The notes: generated by a model from the letters alone, not told the origin. Shown: positions 17,992-27,179, counted from the first letter of the stretch. The stretch: DNA of 64,000 bases from Bacteroidaceae bacterium (GCA_017427185.1 JAFRTJ010000030.1:124001-188000), one strand, 5' to 3'. A program made the numbers and translations.

Positions 17992-18025
17992 AAAAAAGCC
18001 TAACCGATGGATTGTCGATTAGGCT

Positions 18026-18026
<1 letters not shown>
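17992..18026 (-). terminator. Terminator after tRNA-Ala
   Basis: On the minus strand, directly after the encoded CCA, AGCCTAATCGAC pairs imperfectly with a downstream ATCGGTTAGGCT and is followed by a six-T run. Confidence 0.75.
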
Positions 18027-18103
<77 letters not shown>

Positions 18104-18121
18104 TTTTTTTCTTTTGCTTGT

Positions 18122-18129
18122 GCAAAGAT
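18122..18129 (-). promoter_or_regulatory. tRNA-Ala promoter -7 box
   Basis: The minus strand reads TATCTTTG, with TTTG (complement of 18151-18154) 21 nt upstream. It fits the Bacteroidetes promoter and initiates about 13 bases before the tRNA. Confidence 0.65.
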
Positions 18130-18170
18130 AGGCAGTTTTTCCTTAATTCACAAATCTTATCATTCTTTTT

Positions 18171-18201
18171 TTTGTAAAACCATGAAAAATGCTTATTTTT
18201 G
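18171..18201 (+). promoter_or_regulatory. Promoter of the first M6 protease gene
   Basis: TTTG at 18171-18174 and TATTTTTG at 18194-18201, spaced 19 nt. The ATG follows at 18228. It is divergent from the tRNA-Ala promoter. Confidence 0.65.
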
Positions 18202-18227
18202 CACTTAAATAGATACATTGGAACTTT

Positions 18228-20207
18228 ATGCGTAGTTTTTTCTTGACAATAATATGCTCCCTTTTTGCTCTTGCTGCTCTGGCAGTTCCTGCTGAACGAG
18301 TGCGCCGCTTGCTTACGCTGGTGGATGGCACTCGAGTGGTCGGTACCCTGATGGGCAACGAGGATTATGCTTTCTATCTTTCGGACGACGGATACATCAT
18401 CGAGTCGACGGACGAGGGCTATGTGCTGACGGATCAGACACTGCAGGATCTGTGGGAGGAGGAAGATGACGATGAACCAATTGCGCGTCGTGACGCTCCT
18501 GCCCGCCGTATCGGCACATTAGAATCTGCTGCTCTGAAGTGTACTGGTGTGCAGCGGGTTCCTGTTGTTCTGGTGAGTTTCTCTGATAAGGATTTTTCAG
18601 TTGCCTCAGACGAAGAGTCTGTACGTGCCTATTACGAAAAGTTCTGCAATGGTACTCTCGATGGGAACCTCTATACGGGTCATGGAAGTCATGGTAGCAT
18701 ACGTGACTATTTTGTTGAACAGAGCGACAGCGTGTTCTTCCCAGAATTCACCGTCATAGGCCCTGTGAAGTTGGACAACACTTATGCATATTATGGTCAC
18801 AACGAAGGAAGCTCGCGCGACGTGATGTTTGATACTTTCCGTTCTCATGCTATAGCTAAGGCTTTGCAGCTGCAGAGTGACTGGTCTCCATTCGACAACG
18901 ATGGGAATGGTGATGTCGATATGATCTTTTTCATCTATGCAGGTTTGGCAGAGAGTAATGGAGGAGGTGAGGATACTATTTGGCCGAAGGAGACGACGAG
19001 TTCTGTGCGTATTGGTGGCATCCGTTTTGCTACCACAGGTTGCTCCAACGAGCTTCGTCCCTCCAAGTGGAACGAGGATCGCACGGAGATACTAAGCGTG
19101 AGACCTGATGGTGTCGGTGTCTTCATCCACGAGCTCAGCCACGCCCTTGGATTACCAGATTTCTACGACACAAAGAGTGTTGCCTTCGGAATGGATCTCT
19201 GGAGTGTGATGGACTATGGCGAGTATGGTAATGGTGGGTATAACCCAGGCAATTACACAGCATACGAGCGAGATTTCATGGGGTGGCGTAAGTTGATTCC
19301 TGTGGAAGAACCCAGCACTTTGCGAATCGCATGTTTCTCAGATGGAGGAGTTGGGTACAAAGTGACCAACGAAGAGAATTCTGACGAATACTATATCCTT
19401 GAGAATCGTCAACCAAAGGGATGGGACGACAAGATAGGCTTGCGCGGTCATGGCCTGCAGGTCACTCATGTGGATTATAATCGTTCGCGTTGGACAAACA
19501 ATGAAGTGAACACCAGTCCCAAACATCAGCGCATGACCATCATTGCTGCCAATGACCTTTATCTTGGCACGAATTCAGCTTCCAGTCGCGATGAGTGGTA
19601 TGCTTGTCTGGCTGGCCAGCTCTATCCGGGAGACACATTCAACTATGACCTTACAGATGACACCTATCCAGCCGCCACTGTTTTCGCTGGGCAGTATATG
19701 AGCAAACCCATTCAGGATATATCTGAGGAGCCTGATGGTACCATAACCTTGAAGTATCGCCCTCTTGGGATGTTGGATGCTCCCGCTGGCTTTGTGGTGG
19801 AGAACCTTGGCGAGGATGGCTTCACCATCGCATGGGGTCCTGTCATGGATGCCTCTTGTTATCATGTGCAACTTATGCAGGACGATGCTCTTTTCACCCA
19901 AGTGGATTCCCTAAAAGCCACAACTTTCCGTTTCTCGAATCTGGAGCCTGATACAAAGTACACGGTACGTGTGCGTGCGATGGACGACAGGTACCTCAAC
20001 AGTCTTTATGAGGAGTATTCGGTCACTACTTATGCTACCGCTATCCAATCCATCCCTTATGGCGAGGATCTCACCCGTGTCTATTCCCTCAGCGGTGAGT
20101 TTGTTACGGAGTGTTTCGATGACGAGATTGGCCGCCTTGGTCTTCATCGTGGAGTCTACATTCTTCGCTCCAGTACCGGCAAGACCAAGAAGATGTTTAT
20201 CAAGTGA
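18228..20207 (+). CDS. Secreted M6-family metalloprotease with Fn3-like and sorting domains
   Basis: 659 residues. The signal peptide is MRSFFLTIICSLFALAALA. The M6/InhA-type catalytic domain has the zinc motif HELSHALGLPD with His301, Glu302 and His305, and a family Asp after the third glycine. A fibronectin type III-like domain lies at about 520-610 (APAGFVVENLGEDGFTIAW...). The last 40 residues (VYSLSGEF...LHRGVYILRSSTGKTKKMFIK) resemble a type IX secretion C-terminal sorting domain, suggesting export to the cell surface. A second, shorter M6 gene follows; the two are paralogous. Probable role: extracellular protein degradation. Confidence 0.87.
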   Translation: MRSFFLTIICSLFALAALAVPAERVRRLLTLVDGTRVVGTLMGNEDYAFYLSDDGYIIESTDEGYVLTDQTLQDLWEEEDDDEPIARRDAPARRIGTLESAALKCTGVQRVPVVLVSFSDKDFSVASDEESVRAYYEKFCNGTLDGNLYTGHGSHGSIRDYFVEQSDSVFFPEFTVIGPVKLDNTYAYYGHNEGSSRDVMFDTFRSHAIAKALQLQSDWSPFDNDGNGDVDMIFFIYAGLAESNGGGEDTIWPKETTSSVRIGGIRFATTGCSNELRPSKWNEDRTEILSVRPDGVGVFIHELSHALGLPDFYDTKSVAFGMDLWSVMDYGEYGNGGYNPGNYTAYERDFMGWRKLIPVEEPSTLRIACFSDGGVGYKVTNEENSDEYYILENRQPKGWDDKIGLRGHGLQVTHVDYNRSRWTNNEVNTSPKHQRMTIIAANDLYLGTNSASSRDEWYACLAGQLYPGDTFNYDLTDDTYPAATVFAGQYMSKPIQDISEEPDGTITLKYRPLGMLDAPAGFVVENLGEDGFTIAWGPVMDASCYHVQLMQDDALFTQVDSLKATTFRFSNLEPDTKYTVRVRAMDDRYLNSLYEEYSVTTYATAIQSIPYGEDLTRVYSLSGEFVTECFDDEIGRLGLHRGVYILRSSTGKTKKMFIK

Positions 20208-20318
20208 TTAACGGATTGGATAGCCCCGACTGGGCAGGGAATGTCAATATAGGTATTAGGGATTGTTTGAAAACAGATATGACTCATTAGATTAAGAAAA
20301 TCTGTCGAACCGTTGTTT

Positions 20319-21923
20319 ATGAGGAAATTGTTGTTTGCCATTTTACTCTTTTCATCTGTTGCTTACGCATGGTCGGTTCCTGCACGTCGCATCACCCAAA
20401 TCTACACGTTGCAGGATGGAAGTCAACAGGAACTTACTCTCACAGGTGATGAATTTGGCCATTGTTTCCTCTCTGCTGATGGCAGAGCCTTTCTGATGGA
20501 TGAGGAGGGTATCATGCAGCCCGTTTCAGCTGACGAGGTGAGAAGTCGTCGTCAAACTCGTTCTCTTCAACGCAACTCCACACGTAGGGTACGCCAGAAT
20601 ATCACTTTCCAAGGTACGAAGAGAGGCCTTGTCATCCTCGTTAATTTCTCTGATAAAGAATTTGTTACGAGATCTCCCCAGCTCACCTTATCCCGTATCT
20701 TCAACGAGCATGGATATTCAGAGGGTTATTTTACGGGTTCCGTTCATGATTATTTTTATGACCAAAGTTATGGTCTTTTCGACCTTGAGTTTGATGTGGT
20801 TGGTCCCTACACTCTGAGTCATAATATGGCTTATTATGGTGAGAACAATTCGAAAGGTGATGACAAACGTGCTGCCACTATGGTTGCAGAGGCATGCCGT
20901 TTGGCTGATAAAGATGTTGATTTTGCTCGTTATGATTGGGATGGCGACAACGAAGTAGACCAGGTGTATGTCATTTATGCAGGATATTCGGAAGCATCTG
21001 GTGCCCCTCCTTCAACTGTCTGGCCTCACGAATGGGACCTCGAGAGTGCTACCAGTATTCGTGATGGGGATGGGGCTATTCGTTTGGATGGAACTGTCAT
21101 CAACACGTATGCATGCAGTAATGAGTTGCAGGGTACCAGAGGATCACGCATCAGTGGCATAGGAACAGCCTGCCATGAGTTTTCTCATTGTTTGGGGTTA
21201 CCCGACATGTATGATACAACGGGAAAAGCTTTTGGAATGGACTGCTGGGATTTACTCGATTATGGTTGCTACAACAACGATGAATACACACCAGCTCCAT
21301 TCACTTCTTATGAGCGAATGTTCTGCGGATGGCTTACTCCTATCGTCCTTACGGGTCCTGCAACGGTCGAGGGACTTGCCCCCATCACATTAGCTCCAGT
21401 GGCTTTCATTATCTACAACAAGGCAAATCCCAATGAATTTTATATGCTGGAAAATCATCAGAAGCAAGGTTGGGACAGTTATTCATACGGTCATGGATTG
21501 CTTGTAATCCATGTTGATTATGACGAAGATGCATGGTACGACAACTCAGTCAACGATGTAGCCTCTCACCAACGCATGACCATTATTCCTGCCGACAACT
21601 CGTTGTCTGGAAGAAATCTGGCGGGGGATCCATTCCCAGGTACTTCGAACAATACCTCTCTTACCAACACGACTCAACCTGCAGCTACGCTTTACAATAT
21701 GAATTCTGATGGGCAAAAACTGCTTTCTTGTCCCATCACCAACATACAGGAGAGTGCCGCTGGACTCATTTCTTTTGAGACGGCCGGTGACCAAACTGAC
21801 ATCTCTGACATCAAGAGAGAACAGGACACTTCTGCATGCTATGACTTTCTCGGTCGAATACTTCCCTCCCGTCCCATGTCTGGCTTTTATCTTCAAGGAG
21901 GAAAGAAATATATGAACAAATAA
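20319..21923 (+). CDS. Second secreted M6-family metalloprotease
   Basis: 534 residues from ATG 20319; the upstream TTG is less likely because this ATG opens a clean signal peptide (MRKLLFAILLFSSVAYAWS). The zinc motif is HEFSHCLGLPDMYDT, with His286. The propeptide-like region contains RRQTRSLQRNSTRR, a basic stretch that could be a processing site. Compared with the upstream paralogue it lacks the Fn3-like domain. It ends in a short tail (CYDFLGRILPSRPMSGFYLQGGKKYMNK) that resembles a reduced type IX sorting signal. Probably an extracellular protease. Confidence 0.85.
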   Translation: MRKLLFAILLFSSVAYAWSVPARRITQIYTLQDGSQQELTLTGDEFGHCFLSADGRAFLMDEEGIMQPVSADEVRSRRQTRSLQRNSTRRVRQNITFQGTKRGLVILVNFSDKEFVTRSPQLTLSRIFNEHGYSEGYFTGSVHDYFYDQSYGLFDLEFDVVGPYTLSHNMAYYGENNSKGDDKRAATMVAEACRLADKDVDFARYDWDGDNEVDQVYVIYAGYSEASGAPPSTVWPHEWDLESATSIRDGDGAIRLDGTVINTYACSNELQGTRGSRISGIGTACHEFSHCLGLPDMYDTTGKAFGMDCWDLLDYGCYNNDEYTPAPFTSYERMFCGWLTPIVLTGPATVEGLAPITLAPVAFIIYNKANPNEFYMLENHQKQGWDSYSYGHGLLVIHVDYDEDAWYDNSVNDVASHQRMTIIPADNSLSGRNLAGDPFPGTSNNTSLTNTTQPAATLYNMNSDGQKLLSCPITNIQESAAGLISFETAGDQTDISDIKREQDTSACYDFLGRILPSRPMSGFYLQGGKKYMNK

Positions 21924-21966
21924 TTGCTAACTACATCAGAAATCAACGAATACAAAAGTTAAGGAA

Positions 21967-22779
21967 ATGAAAAAGATTGTTTTAATGCTCCTCATGACCG
22001 TGTTTGCCGTTGGGGCACAGGCTCAGTTGAAGAACAACAAGTATCACGAACCCATTAAAGTTGCCAAGAAGTGGAAGAAATACAATCCAGGCGATGTGAT
22101 TTTTCGTGATGAAAGTCCAGAGTCAGAGGGTTCCAAGATATACCACCGCATCATCCCTAATCCCACTCCCTACATTCAGGAGAATGCGTTGCGTGTTTTG
22201 CAGACTCTTTATTGGAGTCCCAAAGACAAGAATGTACCCAAGTTGGATCGCATAATCTATACATTAAAGGAATATGATGGTGTTAGCGAGAAGTATGGTC
22301 ATGGAGACCATGTTGGAATCCGATACAGTACGAAATGGATTGAACGCAGTTTTGCGGGCAATGATACGATGAAGCTGGATTATGAGACGCGAGGGGTACT
22401 ATATCACGAGTTGACTCATGCCTATCAATTGGAACCCAAGAACTGTGGAAATTATAGTGATGGTGGAGAGTATTGGTGCTTCATTGAAGGCATGGCAGAT
22501 GCAGTTCGTTTGGCTTGCGGATGCTTTGAGCAAGATTTCCAGAGTAAGGATCGCCCTCGTGCTGAGACATGGCGCAAAGGATATCGTGTGGCTGGCTATT
22601 TCCTATGGTGGATTCAACAAACCAAAGACAAGAATTTCTTGAGGAAATTCAATCGTTCCGCAGCAGAATTGGATACATGGTCATGGGATGCTGCTATGAA
22701 ACACGTTTTAGGTAATAAGCCAGAGAATGGAGTAGAGGCACTTTGGGATGAATACCGTAAGGCTATTGGCGAAAAGTAA
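21967..22779 (+). CDS. Secreted basic-secretory-protein-type metallopeptidase
   Basis: 270 residues. The signal peptide is MKKIVLMLLMTVFAVGAQAQ. The zinc-binding motif HELTHAYQLEP (His147) and the downstream FIEGMADAVRL segment are those of the basic secretory protein family (PF04450), a gluzincin-like clan also known from plants. Bacterial members are presumed secreted peptidases. It lies 43 bases after the second M6 gene and 25 bases before the glycoside hydrolase gene, so the three may form an operon. Confidence 0.82.
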   Translation: MKKIVLMLLMTVFAVGAQAQLKNNKYHEPIKVAKKWKKYNPGDVIFRDESPESEGSKIYHRIIPNPTPYIQENALRVLQTLYWSPKDKNVPKLDRIIYTLKEYDGVSEKYGHGDHVGIRYSTKWIERSFAGNDTMKLDYETRGVLYHELTHAYQLEPKNCGNYSDGGEYWCFIEGMADAVRLACGCFEQDFQSKDRPRAETWRKGYRVAGYFLWWIQQTKDKNFLRKFNRSAAELDTWSWDAAMKHVLGNKPENGVEALWDEYRKAIGEK

Positions 22780-22804
22780 TACATAATTTTAATTGAAGAA
22801 TATC

Positions 22805-24679
22805 ATGAAAAAATGGATTTTAGGATTTGTATTGACGATTGTCGGTATATTTCCTTCATTTGCACGCAAGCAGTGGACTGAGAAGGAAGCATGGAAATGG
22901 CAAGAGAGAGTGGGCGTTGTGAAAGGGTTCAATGAAATGATTCCCGCCTATCCGGGCATGACTCTCGATGAGATTCTGAGCAAGGCTAAGGAAATTGGGC
23001 TCAATAATGTTCGCTTTTGGATTCCTGGTGCTACAGCTGATGAGAAGATAGCCAACCTGAAGCGTATTGTTGATACGGCAGAGAAGTATGGGATTACATG
23101 CTCTCCTGTTCTTACAATGCCTTTCCCCAAAGCTTTCTCAACGTCTGGCGGAACGGATGAGGGTGCTTTGAAGGAGATGGAGGTTTACACCAAGAAGGTA
23201 ATTGGAGCTTTTGCCAAAGATCGGCGCATCATTATGTGGGACTTGTTCAACGAGCCAGGCTGTGTGAACTTCTTCTCTGCAGGAGATGCCGACTTCACAC
23301 TTTCGCTGAAAGCCGTTGAGTACTTTCTGGAATGGAGTCTTGAGATGGATCCTGTTCAGGCCTTGACTTCCAGTATCTTCTGGCGTGGCGACCTGATAAA
23401 CAATGAGACGCCACTCCACAAGTATGCTCGTGAGGTGGAATCGAAGATGGATGTCCATAACTTCCATGATTATGCGGCAGCAGGCGACAGCGATCATCCA
23501 CAGGAATACCAGCGCAAACTGATGGATTATCTGCTGGGCATCAGCAATCGTCCATTAGTCTGTACGGAATGCCTTACGCGTGTGAACAATTCAGGACTGT
23601 CACGTACCTTCGCAGATTTCCAGCCCTATAATGTGAATTTCTATTTGTGGGGACTTTATATTTGTGACCGTAACTGGGCTGTCCGTTGGGAGCGATCTTC
23701 ATACGACCCTTACGAGAACTCTTTCCATAACTTGTTGCGTCCAGACGGAGATCCTATTGATTTCCGTGATATCGAGTTGATACGCAACTATTGTTTCACC
23801 AATGGAAAGTCGGTAGATCCTGGAGCTGAGTATACAGACAGGTGGGAGAATCAGAAAGCATGGCGCTGGATGTCGCTGGGTCCCGTTAAAGGGCGACAGT
23901 TTGACAGGGTCAGCGATGCCTTGGCATGGTTGAATACGCCTGAGGCAAAGAATGGTTTCAACAGTTTGAACGTGAAGTGGAACTATAACGAATATCTCTC
24001 CAATGAGAATGCTTTCTATGCTCAAGCCGATTCCTTGCTGAAGATGGCTGATGCTCATGGGATGACCGTCTTGCCAACTCTCTTGTCCGATGCAGACTTG
24101 ACGGCAGTAGATAAAGATCTTGCTCAGTATGTTGGGCATGTGATTCGACGCTACTATCAGGATGCTCGCATACAGGCGTGGGACTTATATTATCAACCAG
24201 GAGCAGTATCCAAAGATACAGAACGCTTGAAAGAACTTTTGAAGATGCTGTTCCGATATGGTCGCTACGAGTGGCCTAATCAGCCTATGATGGTAACTCC
24301 TGTTGTGCGTGTTCAGAAATTTCCACCAAATTTTGATTATCATAGAGCTTTATTCCATGGTACCACCAATGGTTGGAACCGTTTGGAGTACCAGGGAGGA
24401 GCGAATGCTGATTTGTGTTATCTGGCTTGGAAATTGAGTGATGTGATAGCATTTGCATCCAATCAAACTGCTCCTCAGACAGGTTGGCTCAAGAGTGTGG
24501 CCTTCCGTTATGGCCGTCCTGTTTTTGTGACGAACTGGCAACCAACAGATGACGGTAATGCAGCAGAAACGTTGGATAATTTCAGCCGTAGCCACACATT
24601 CTGGTATCAGAGTGGTCATACTGCCACCTTGAAGAATCTGGAGAACTTCAAGTTTAAGCCGATTACAGTTGGACACTAA
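22805..24679 (+). CDS. Secreted GH5-like protein with a duplicated, degenerate second barrel
   Basis: 624 residues from ATG 22805. The signal peptide is MKKWILGFVLTIVGIFPSFA. The first (beta/alpha)8-type domain (about 25-335) has an acid/base motif WDLFNEPG (Glu150) and a nucleophile-like strand LVCTECLTR (Glu255), as in clan A cellulase/mannanase-like families. Residues about 350-624 repeat the same layout: AWRWMSLGPVKG matches AWKWQERVGVVKG, WDLYYQPG matches WDLFNEPG with Gln464 for Glu150, and RPVFVTNWQP matches RPLVCTECLT with Asn577 for Glu255. The second barrel should therefore be non-hydrolytic. The substrate is unknown; family GH5 is a best guess within clan A. Confidence 0.8.
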   Translation: MKKWILGFVLTIVGIFPSFARKQWTEKEAWKWQERVGVVKGFNEMIPAYPGMTLDEILSKAKEIGLNNVRFWIPGATADEKIANLKRIVDTAEKYGITCSPVLTMPFPKAFSTSGGTDEGALKEMEVYTKKVIGAFAKDRRIIMWDLFNEPGCVNFFSAGDADFTLSLKAVEYFLEWSLEMDPVQALTSSIFWRGDLINNETPLHKYAREVESKMDVHNFHDYAAAGDSDHPQEYQRKLMDYLLGISNRPLVCTECLTRVNNSGLSRTFADFQPYNVNFYLWGLYICDRNWAVRWERSSYDPYENSFHNLLRPDGDPIDFRDIELIRNYCFTNGKSVDPGAEYTDRWENQKAWRWMSLGPVKGRQFDRVSDALAWLNTPEAKNGFNSLNVKWNYNEYLSNENAFYAQADSLLKMADAHGMTVLPTLLSDADLTAVDKDLAQYVGHVIRRYYQDARIQAWDLYYQPGAVSKDTERLKELLKMLFRYGRYEWPNQPMMVTPVVRVQKFPPNFDYHRALFHGTTNGWNRLEYQGGANADLCYLAWKLSDVIAFASNQTAPQTGWLKSVAFRYGRPVFVTNWQPTDDGNAAETLDNFSRSHTFWYQSGHTATLKNLENFKFKPITVGH

Positions 24680-24687
24680 AAAGGAAA

Positions 24688-24714
24688 GGCTCGCCCCAAT
24701 GGCGAGTCTTTTCT
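24688..24714. terminator. Bidirectional terminator
   Basis: GGCTCGCC (24688-24695) pairs with GGCGAGTC (24701-24708), with a T run on the plus strand and A-rich sequence on the left that gives a T run on the minus strand. It separates the convergent glycoside hydrolase and cobS genes. Confidence 0.75.
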
Positions 24715-25532
24715 TATTCAACCAAAAGGAAGCACAGATAGATACTGGCTTCGCAAAAGAGGAACGTGGCGCCACAACAGTCGCCCGTGTAACCCTGGAT
24801 GCGATGGTACATATATAAAATAAGGATGCCTACCACCAAAACAGGAATGATGAAAAGAAAAGGATGGGGCATCGTTCCCATGTAGAGCCATAGAGCAGCG
24901 CAGGGAAGCATCGCAACAAGGATACGTAGGGCATGCCAGCCCTTCTGCATGGGAGTGTATATAACATGAGCCTTGGATTCTTCTTCTTGACGCGCATAAG
25001 GAAGATACAGGATAAGTAGCGAAGCACAACTTTTTGCCCATATATCAGCCGTCAGGATCATGGTAGACGTTAGAAGAATGGGATTGCTGAAACCTCCTTG
25101 CACACTTTGTCGCAGATATATTACAGGTAGTTCCTGCATGGCATTATAGAAGAAGAGAAAATACATGATAAGTCCTAAGACACCATACGTTCCGATATGG
25201 CTGTCCTTCATGATTTGTAAGATACGGTCACGTGAGGTTCCTCCTCCCATTCCGTCAAAGAAATCTGCTAATCCATCCTCGTGGAGAGCCCCTGTAAGCA
25301 AGATGCGTGCAATGATTGCCAACAAAATGGCATAAGGTACGGAAAGAACTTGTACGGCGATAGCAAAAGTGAGAGCCATCGTGCCACCTGTAATCCAACC
25401 AGCGAATGGCCAGTAGTCTACGGCATGACGGAAACATTCGCCATCCACCTGACGTATTTTCCACCAAGGGAGTCGTGTGAAGAATGTGAAGGCTGCAAGA
25501 AGCCTGTCAAAAGTATTTTGTAATCTTGGCAT
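24714..25532 (-). CDS. cobS: Adenosylcobinamide-GDP ribazoletransferase CobS
   Basis: 272 residues from ATG 25532 (an upstream TTG is possible). A multi-pass inner-membrane enzyme with the characteristic N-terminal TFFTRLPWW, the motif ALHEDGLADFFDGMGGG (about 80-96) that carries the metal-binding acidic residues, and GGTSRDRILQIMKDSHIGTYG. CobS joins adenosylcobinamide-GDP to alpha-ribazole (or its phosphate) in the last steps of cobalamin assembly. It overlaps the 3' end of cobT by 26 bases. Confidence 0.93.
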   Translation of the reverse strand: MPRLQNTFDRLLAAFTFFTRLPWWKIRQVDGECFRHAVDYWPFAGWITGGTMALTFAIAVQVLSVPYAILLAIIARILLTGALHEDGLADFFDGMGGGTSRDRILQIMKDSHIGTYGVLGLIMYFLFFYNAMQELPVIYLRQSVQGGFSNPILLTSTMILTADIWAKSCASLLILYLPYARQEEESKAHVIYTPMQKGWHALRILVAMLPCAALWLYMGTMPHPFLFIIPVLVVGILILYMYHRIQGYTGDCCGATFLFCEASIYLCFLLVE

Positions 25533-26580
25533 TGTCAAAGTTGTTCATTTCGTTAATCATATTCACGGCACTCTGGATGATAGGATAGGCGCAGAGTGCC
25601 CCTGTTCCTTCGCCCAATCGGAGGCCCAGGTTGAGTAGCCCGCTGACACCCATTCCTTGAAGCATGAGTTGATGTCCTGCCTCGTCTCCTTGGTGGCAGA
25701 AAATCGCACTCTTAAGGAAGCTGGGACGCAAGCGGCAAGCCATCAAGGCACAAGCACTCATGATGAATCCGTCTACCAGAACAATCATACGCAGTTCATC
25801 AGCTCGAAGCATCGCCCCTACGGCTGCAGTCATCTCGAAGCCACCAAAAGTTTGCATGACAAGTAATGGATCATTTCCAGATATGGCATGATGATTCAAG
25901 CTACGTTCGAGAACATTTAGTTTGTGGCGTATTCCCTCGTCGTTGAGGCCAGCACCAGCTCCCACACATTTCTCCAGCGGGATATTCTCGAGCAGATGCA
26001 TCCAGATGCTTGAAGCAGAAGTATTGGCAATCCCCATCTCGCCAATTGAGAGGATGTTGCATCCCTTCCCAGCACATCCATCAACCAATTCGCGTCCAAC
26101 CTCGAGGCATCTGTTCATCTCTTCCTCTGTCATAGCAGGCTCGTAGAGAAAGTTCTTGGTGCCATGAGGAGCAATTTTACGATTAAGAATGGCAGGATAG
26201 GCACTAAGGTCGTAATCCACTCCCATGTCAACCAACTGAAGATCAAATTGATGCTGGCGACAGAACATGTTGACTCCTCCTCCTCCACGTGTGAAGTTGA
26301 TCATTTGCTGCCATGTAACACATCGAGGTGACACGCTGACTCCCTCGTGCTCGATACCATGGTCGGCTCCAAGCAGGAGGTGGCATGGATGTGAAAGGCT
26401 AGGGGAGAGCGTCTTTTGGATGAGTCCTATCTGGAGAGCCAGTTGCTCCAGTCTTCCCATCGATCCTTTTGGCTTGTTGAGATTGTCTATTTTGTGCAGC
26501 AAGGCATTTCGTAAGGAGAGTTCCTCAGCATCCTCGAGAGGAGATATGGTAGACAATGAATCAGATGCGTTTTGAGCCAT
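25507..26580 (-). CDS. cobT: Nicotinate-nucleotide-dimethylbenzimidazole phosphoribosyltransferase CobT
   Basis: 357 residues from the ATG at 26580, chosen because AAGGAAC lies just upstream and the sequence then begins MAQNASDS. Family signatures include HKIDNLNKPKGSMGRLEQLA, GADHGIEHEGVS, GGGGVNMF and the C-terminal LGLRLGEGTGA with the catalytic glutamate region. CobT activates the lower ligand base for cobalamin. It sits between cobU and cobS in one operon. Confidence 0.93.
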   Translation of the reverse strand: MAQNASDSLSTISPLEDAEELSLRNALLHKIDNLNKPKGSMGRLEQLALQIGLIQKTLSPSLSHPCHLLLGADHGIEHEGVSVSPRCVTWQQMINFTRGGGGVNMFCRQHQFDLQLVDMGVDYDLSAYPAILNRKIAPHGTKNFLYEPAMTEEEMNRCLEVGRELVDGCAGKGCNILSIGEMGIANTSASSIWMHLLENIPLEKCVGAGAGLNDEGIRHKLNVLERSLNHHAISGNDPLLVMQTFGGFEMTAAVGAMLRADELRMIVLVDGFIMSACALMACRLRPSFLKSAIFCHQGDEAGHQLMLQGMGVSGLLNLGLRLGEGTGALCAYPIIQSAVNMINEMNNFDNAKITKYF

Positions 26581-26623
26581 TTCTTTTGTTCCTTTTCGTT
26601 TTCTTCTTGAGCCAACCTTCACG

Positions 26624-27166
26624 TTAAAGGACAGGCGATGTCTTTATTTTTACAGGAATGCCACTCACCATGAGAATCACCTCATCTGCTTGGGATGCCA
26701 CGAACTGATTGAGCCATCCCAGTAAGTCTGTAAACCTTCGTTGCACAGCATTGGGTGAAACTCCTCCCATACCTATCTCATTGGTGACAAAGATAAAGGT
26801 TGCATCCTGCTTGGTGAACTGAAGAAACTCAGCGCGAAGTTCCTCTAGGATGCTGTTTGCATCAGGCAGATCTTCCGCATTGACAGATGCTGCAGTAAAA
26901 TAGTTTGTGGCCCAAAGTGTGAGGCAGTCAATCAGAACTACACGCCTAGCGACATCGTGCTGGGAAAGTTTTTGCTCTTCCTCGATGTTTGTCCATTCTG
27001 GCCCTCGTCTCTCCTGATGATGGAGCACACGCAGGCGGAATTCGTCGTCCCATATATGTGCTGTTGCCATATAGATGGGATGGGGCGAGAGGGAAAGAGC
27101 CAACTTCTCAGCGTATAGGCTTTTTCCAGACCTTTCACCTCCAGTAATCAGATAAATCCGTTTCAT
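26624..27166 (-). CDS. cobU: Adenosylcobinamide kinase/guanylyltransferase CobU
   Basis: 180 residues from ATG 27166 (MKRIYLITGGERSGKSLYAEKLA), the family's usual length and N-terminus; a longer in-frame extension upstream overlaps the promoter and is rejected. P-loop GGERSGKS (residues 9-16), the histidine segment with RVLHHQERRG (about 47), VLIDCLTLW (about 75) and FVTNEIGMGGVSPN (about 118). CobU phosphorylates adenosylcobinamide and transfers GMP to it. No cobC gene follows in the operon. Confidence 0.93.
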   Translation of the reverse strand: MKRIYLITGGERSGKSLYAEKLALSLSPHPIYMATAHIWDDEFRLRVLHHQERRGPEWTNIEEEQKLSQHDVARRVVLIDCLTLWATNYFTAASVNAEDLPDANSILEELRAEFLQFTKQDATFIFVTNEIGMGGVSPNAVQRRFTDLLGWLNQFVASQADEVILMVSGIPVKIKTSPVL

Positions 27167-27171
27167 GACTA

Positions 27172-27179
27172 CAAAGGTA
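27172..27179 (-). promoter_or_regulatory. cobUTS promoter -7 box
   Basis: The minus strand reads TACCTTTG, ending only five bases before the cobU ATG, so the transcript would start at or next to the start codon. No cobalamin-riboswitch-like leader fits in this space. Confidence 0.5.

Larger units (their letters stand above)
17119..18025. other. Repeat-rich, AT-rich intergenic region
   Basis: About 900 bases with no convincing gene. It holds two 43-nt direct repeats (17254-17296, 17916-17959), an inverted partial copy (17751-17777), a 45-nt tandem duplication (17814-17903), a very AT-rich block with TA-dinucleotide runs (about 17340-17500), and the tRNA-Ala terminator at its right end. Short ORFs here are low-complexity translations of the repeats. 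The repeat arrangement suggests a non-autonomous repeat element rather than coding DNA. Confidence 0.6.

Noticed and set aside
26581..26622. N-terminal extension of cobT (14 codons)
   Set aside because: The ATG at 26580 has an AAGGAAC ribosome-binding-like sequence and the extension is low-complexity basic sequence.
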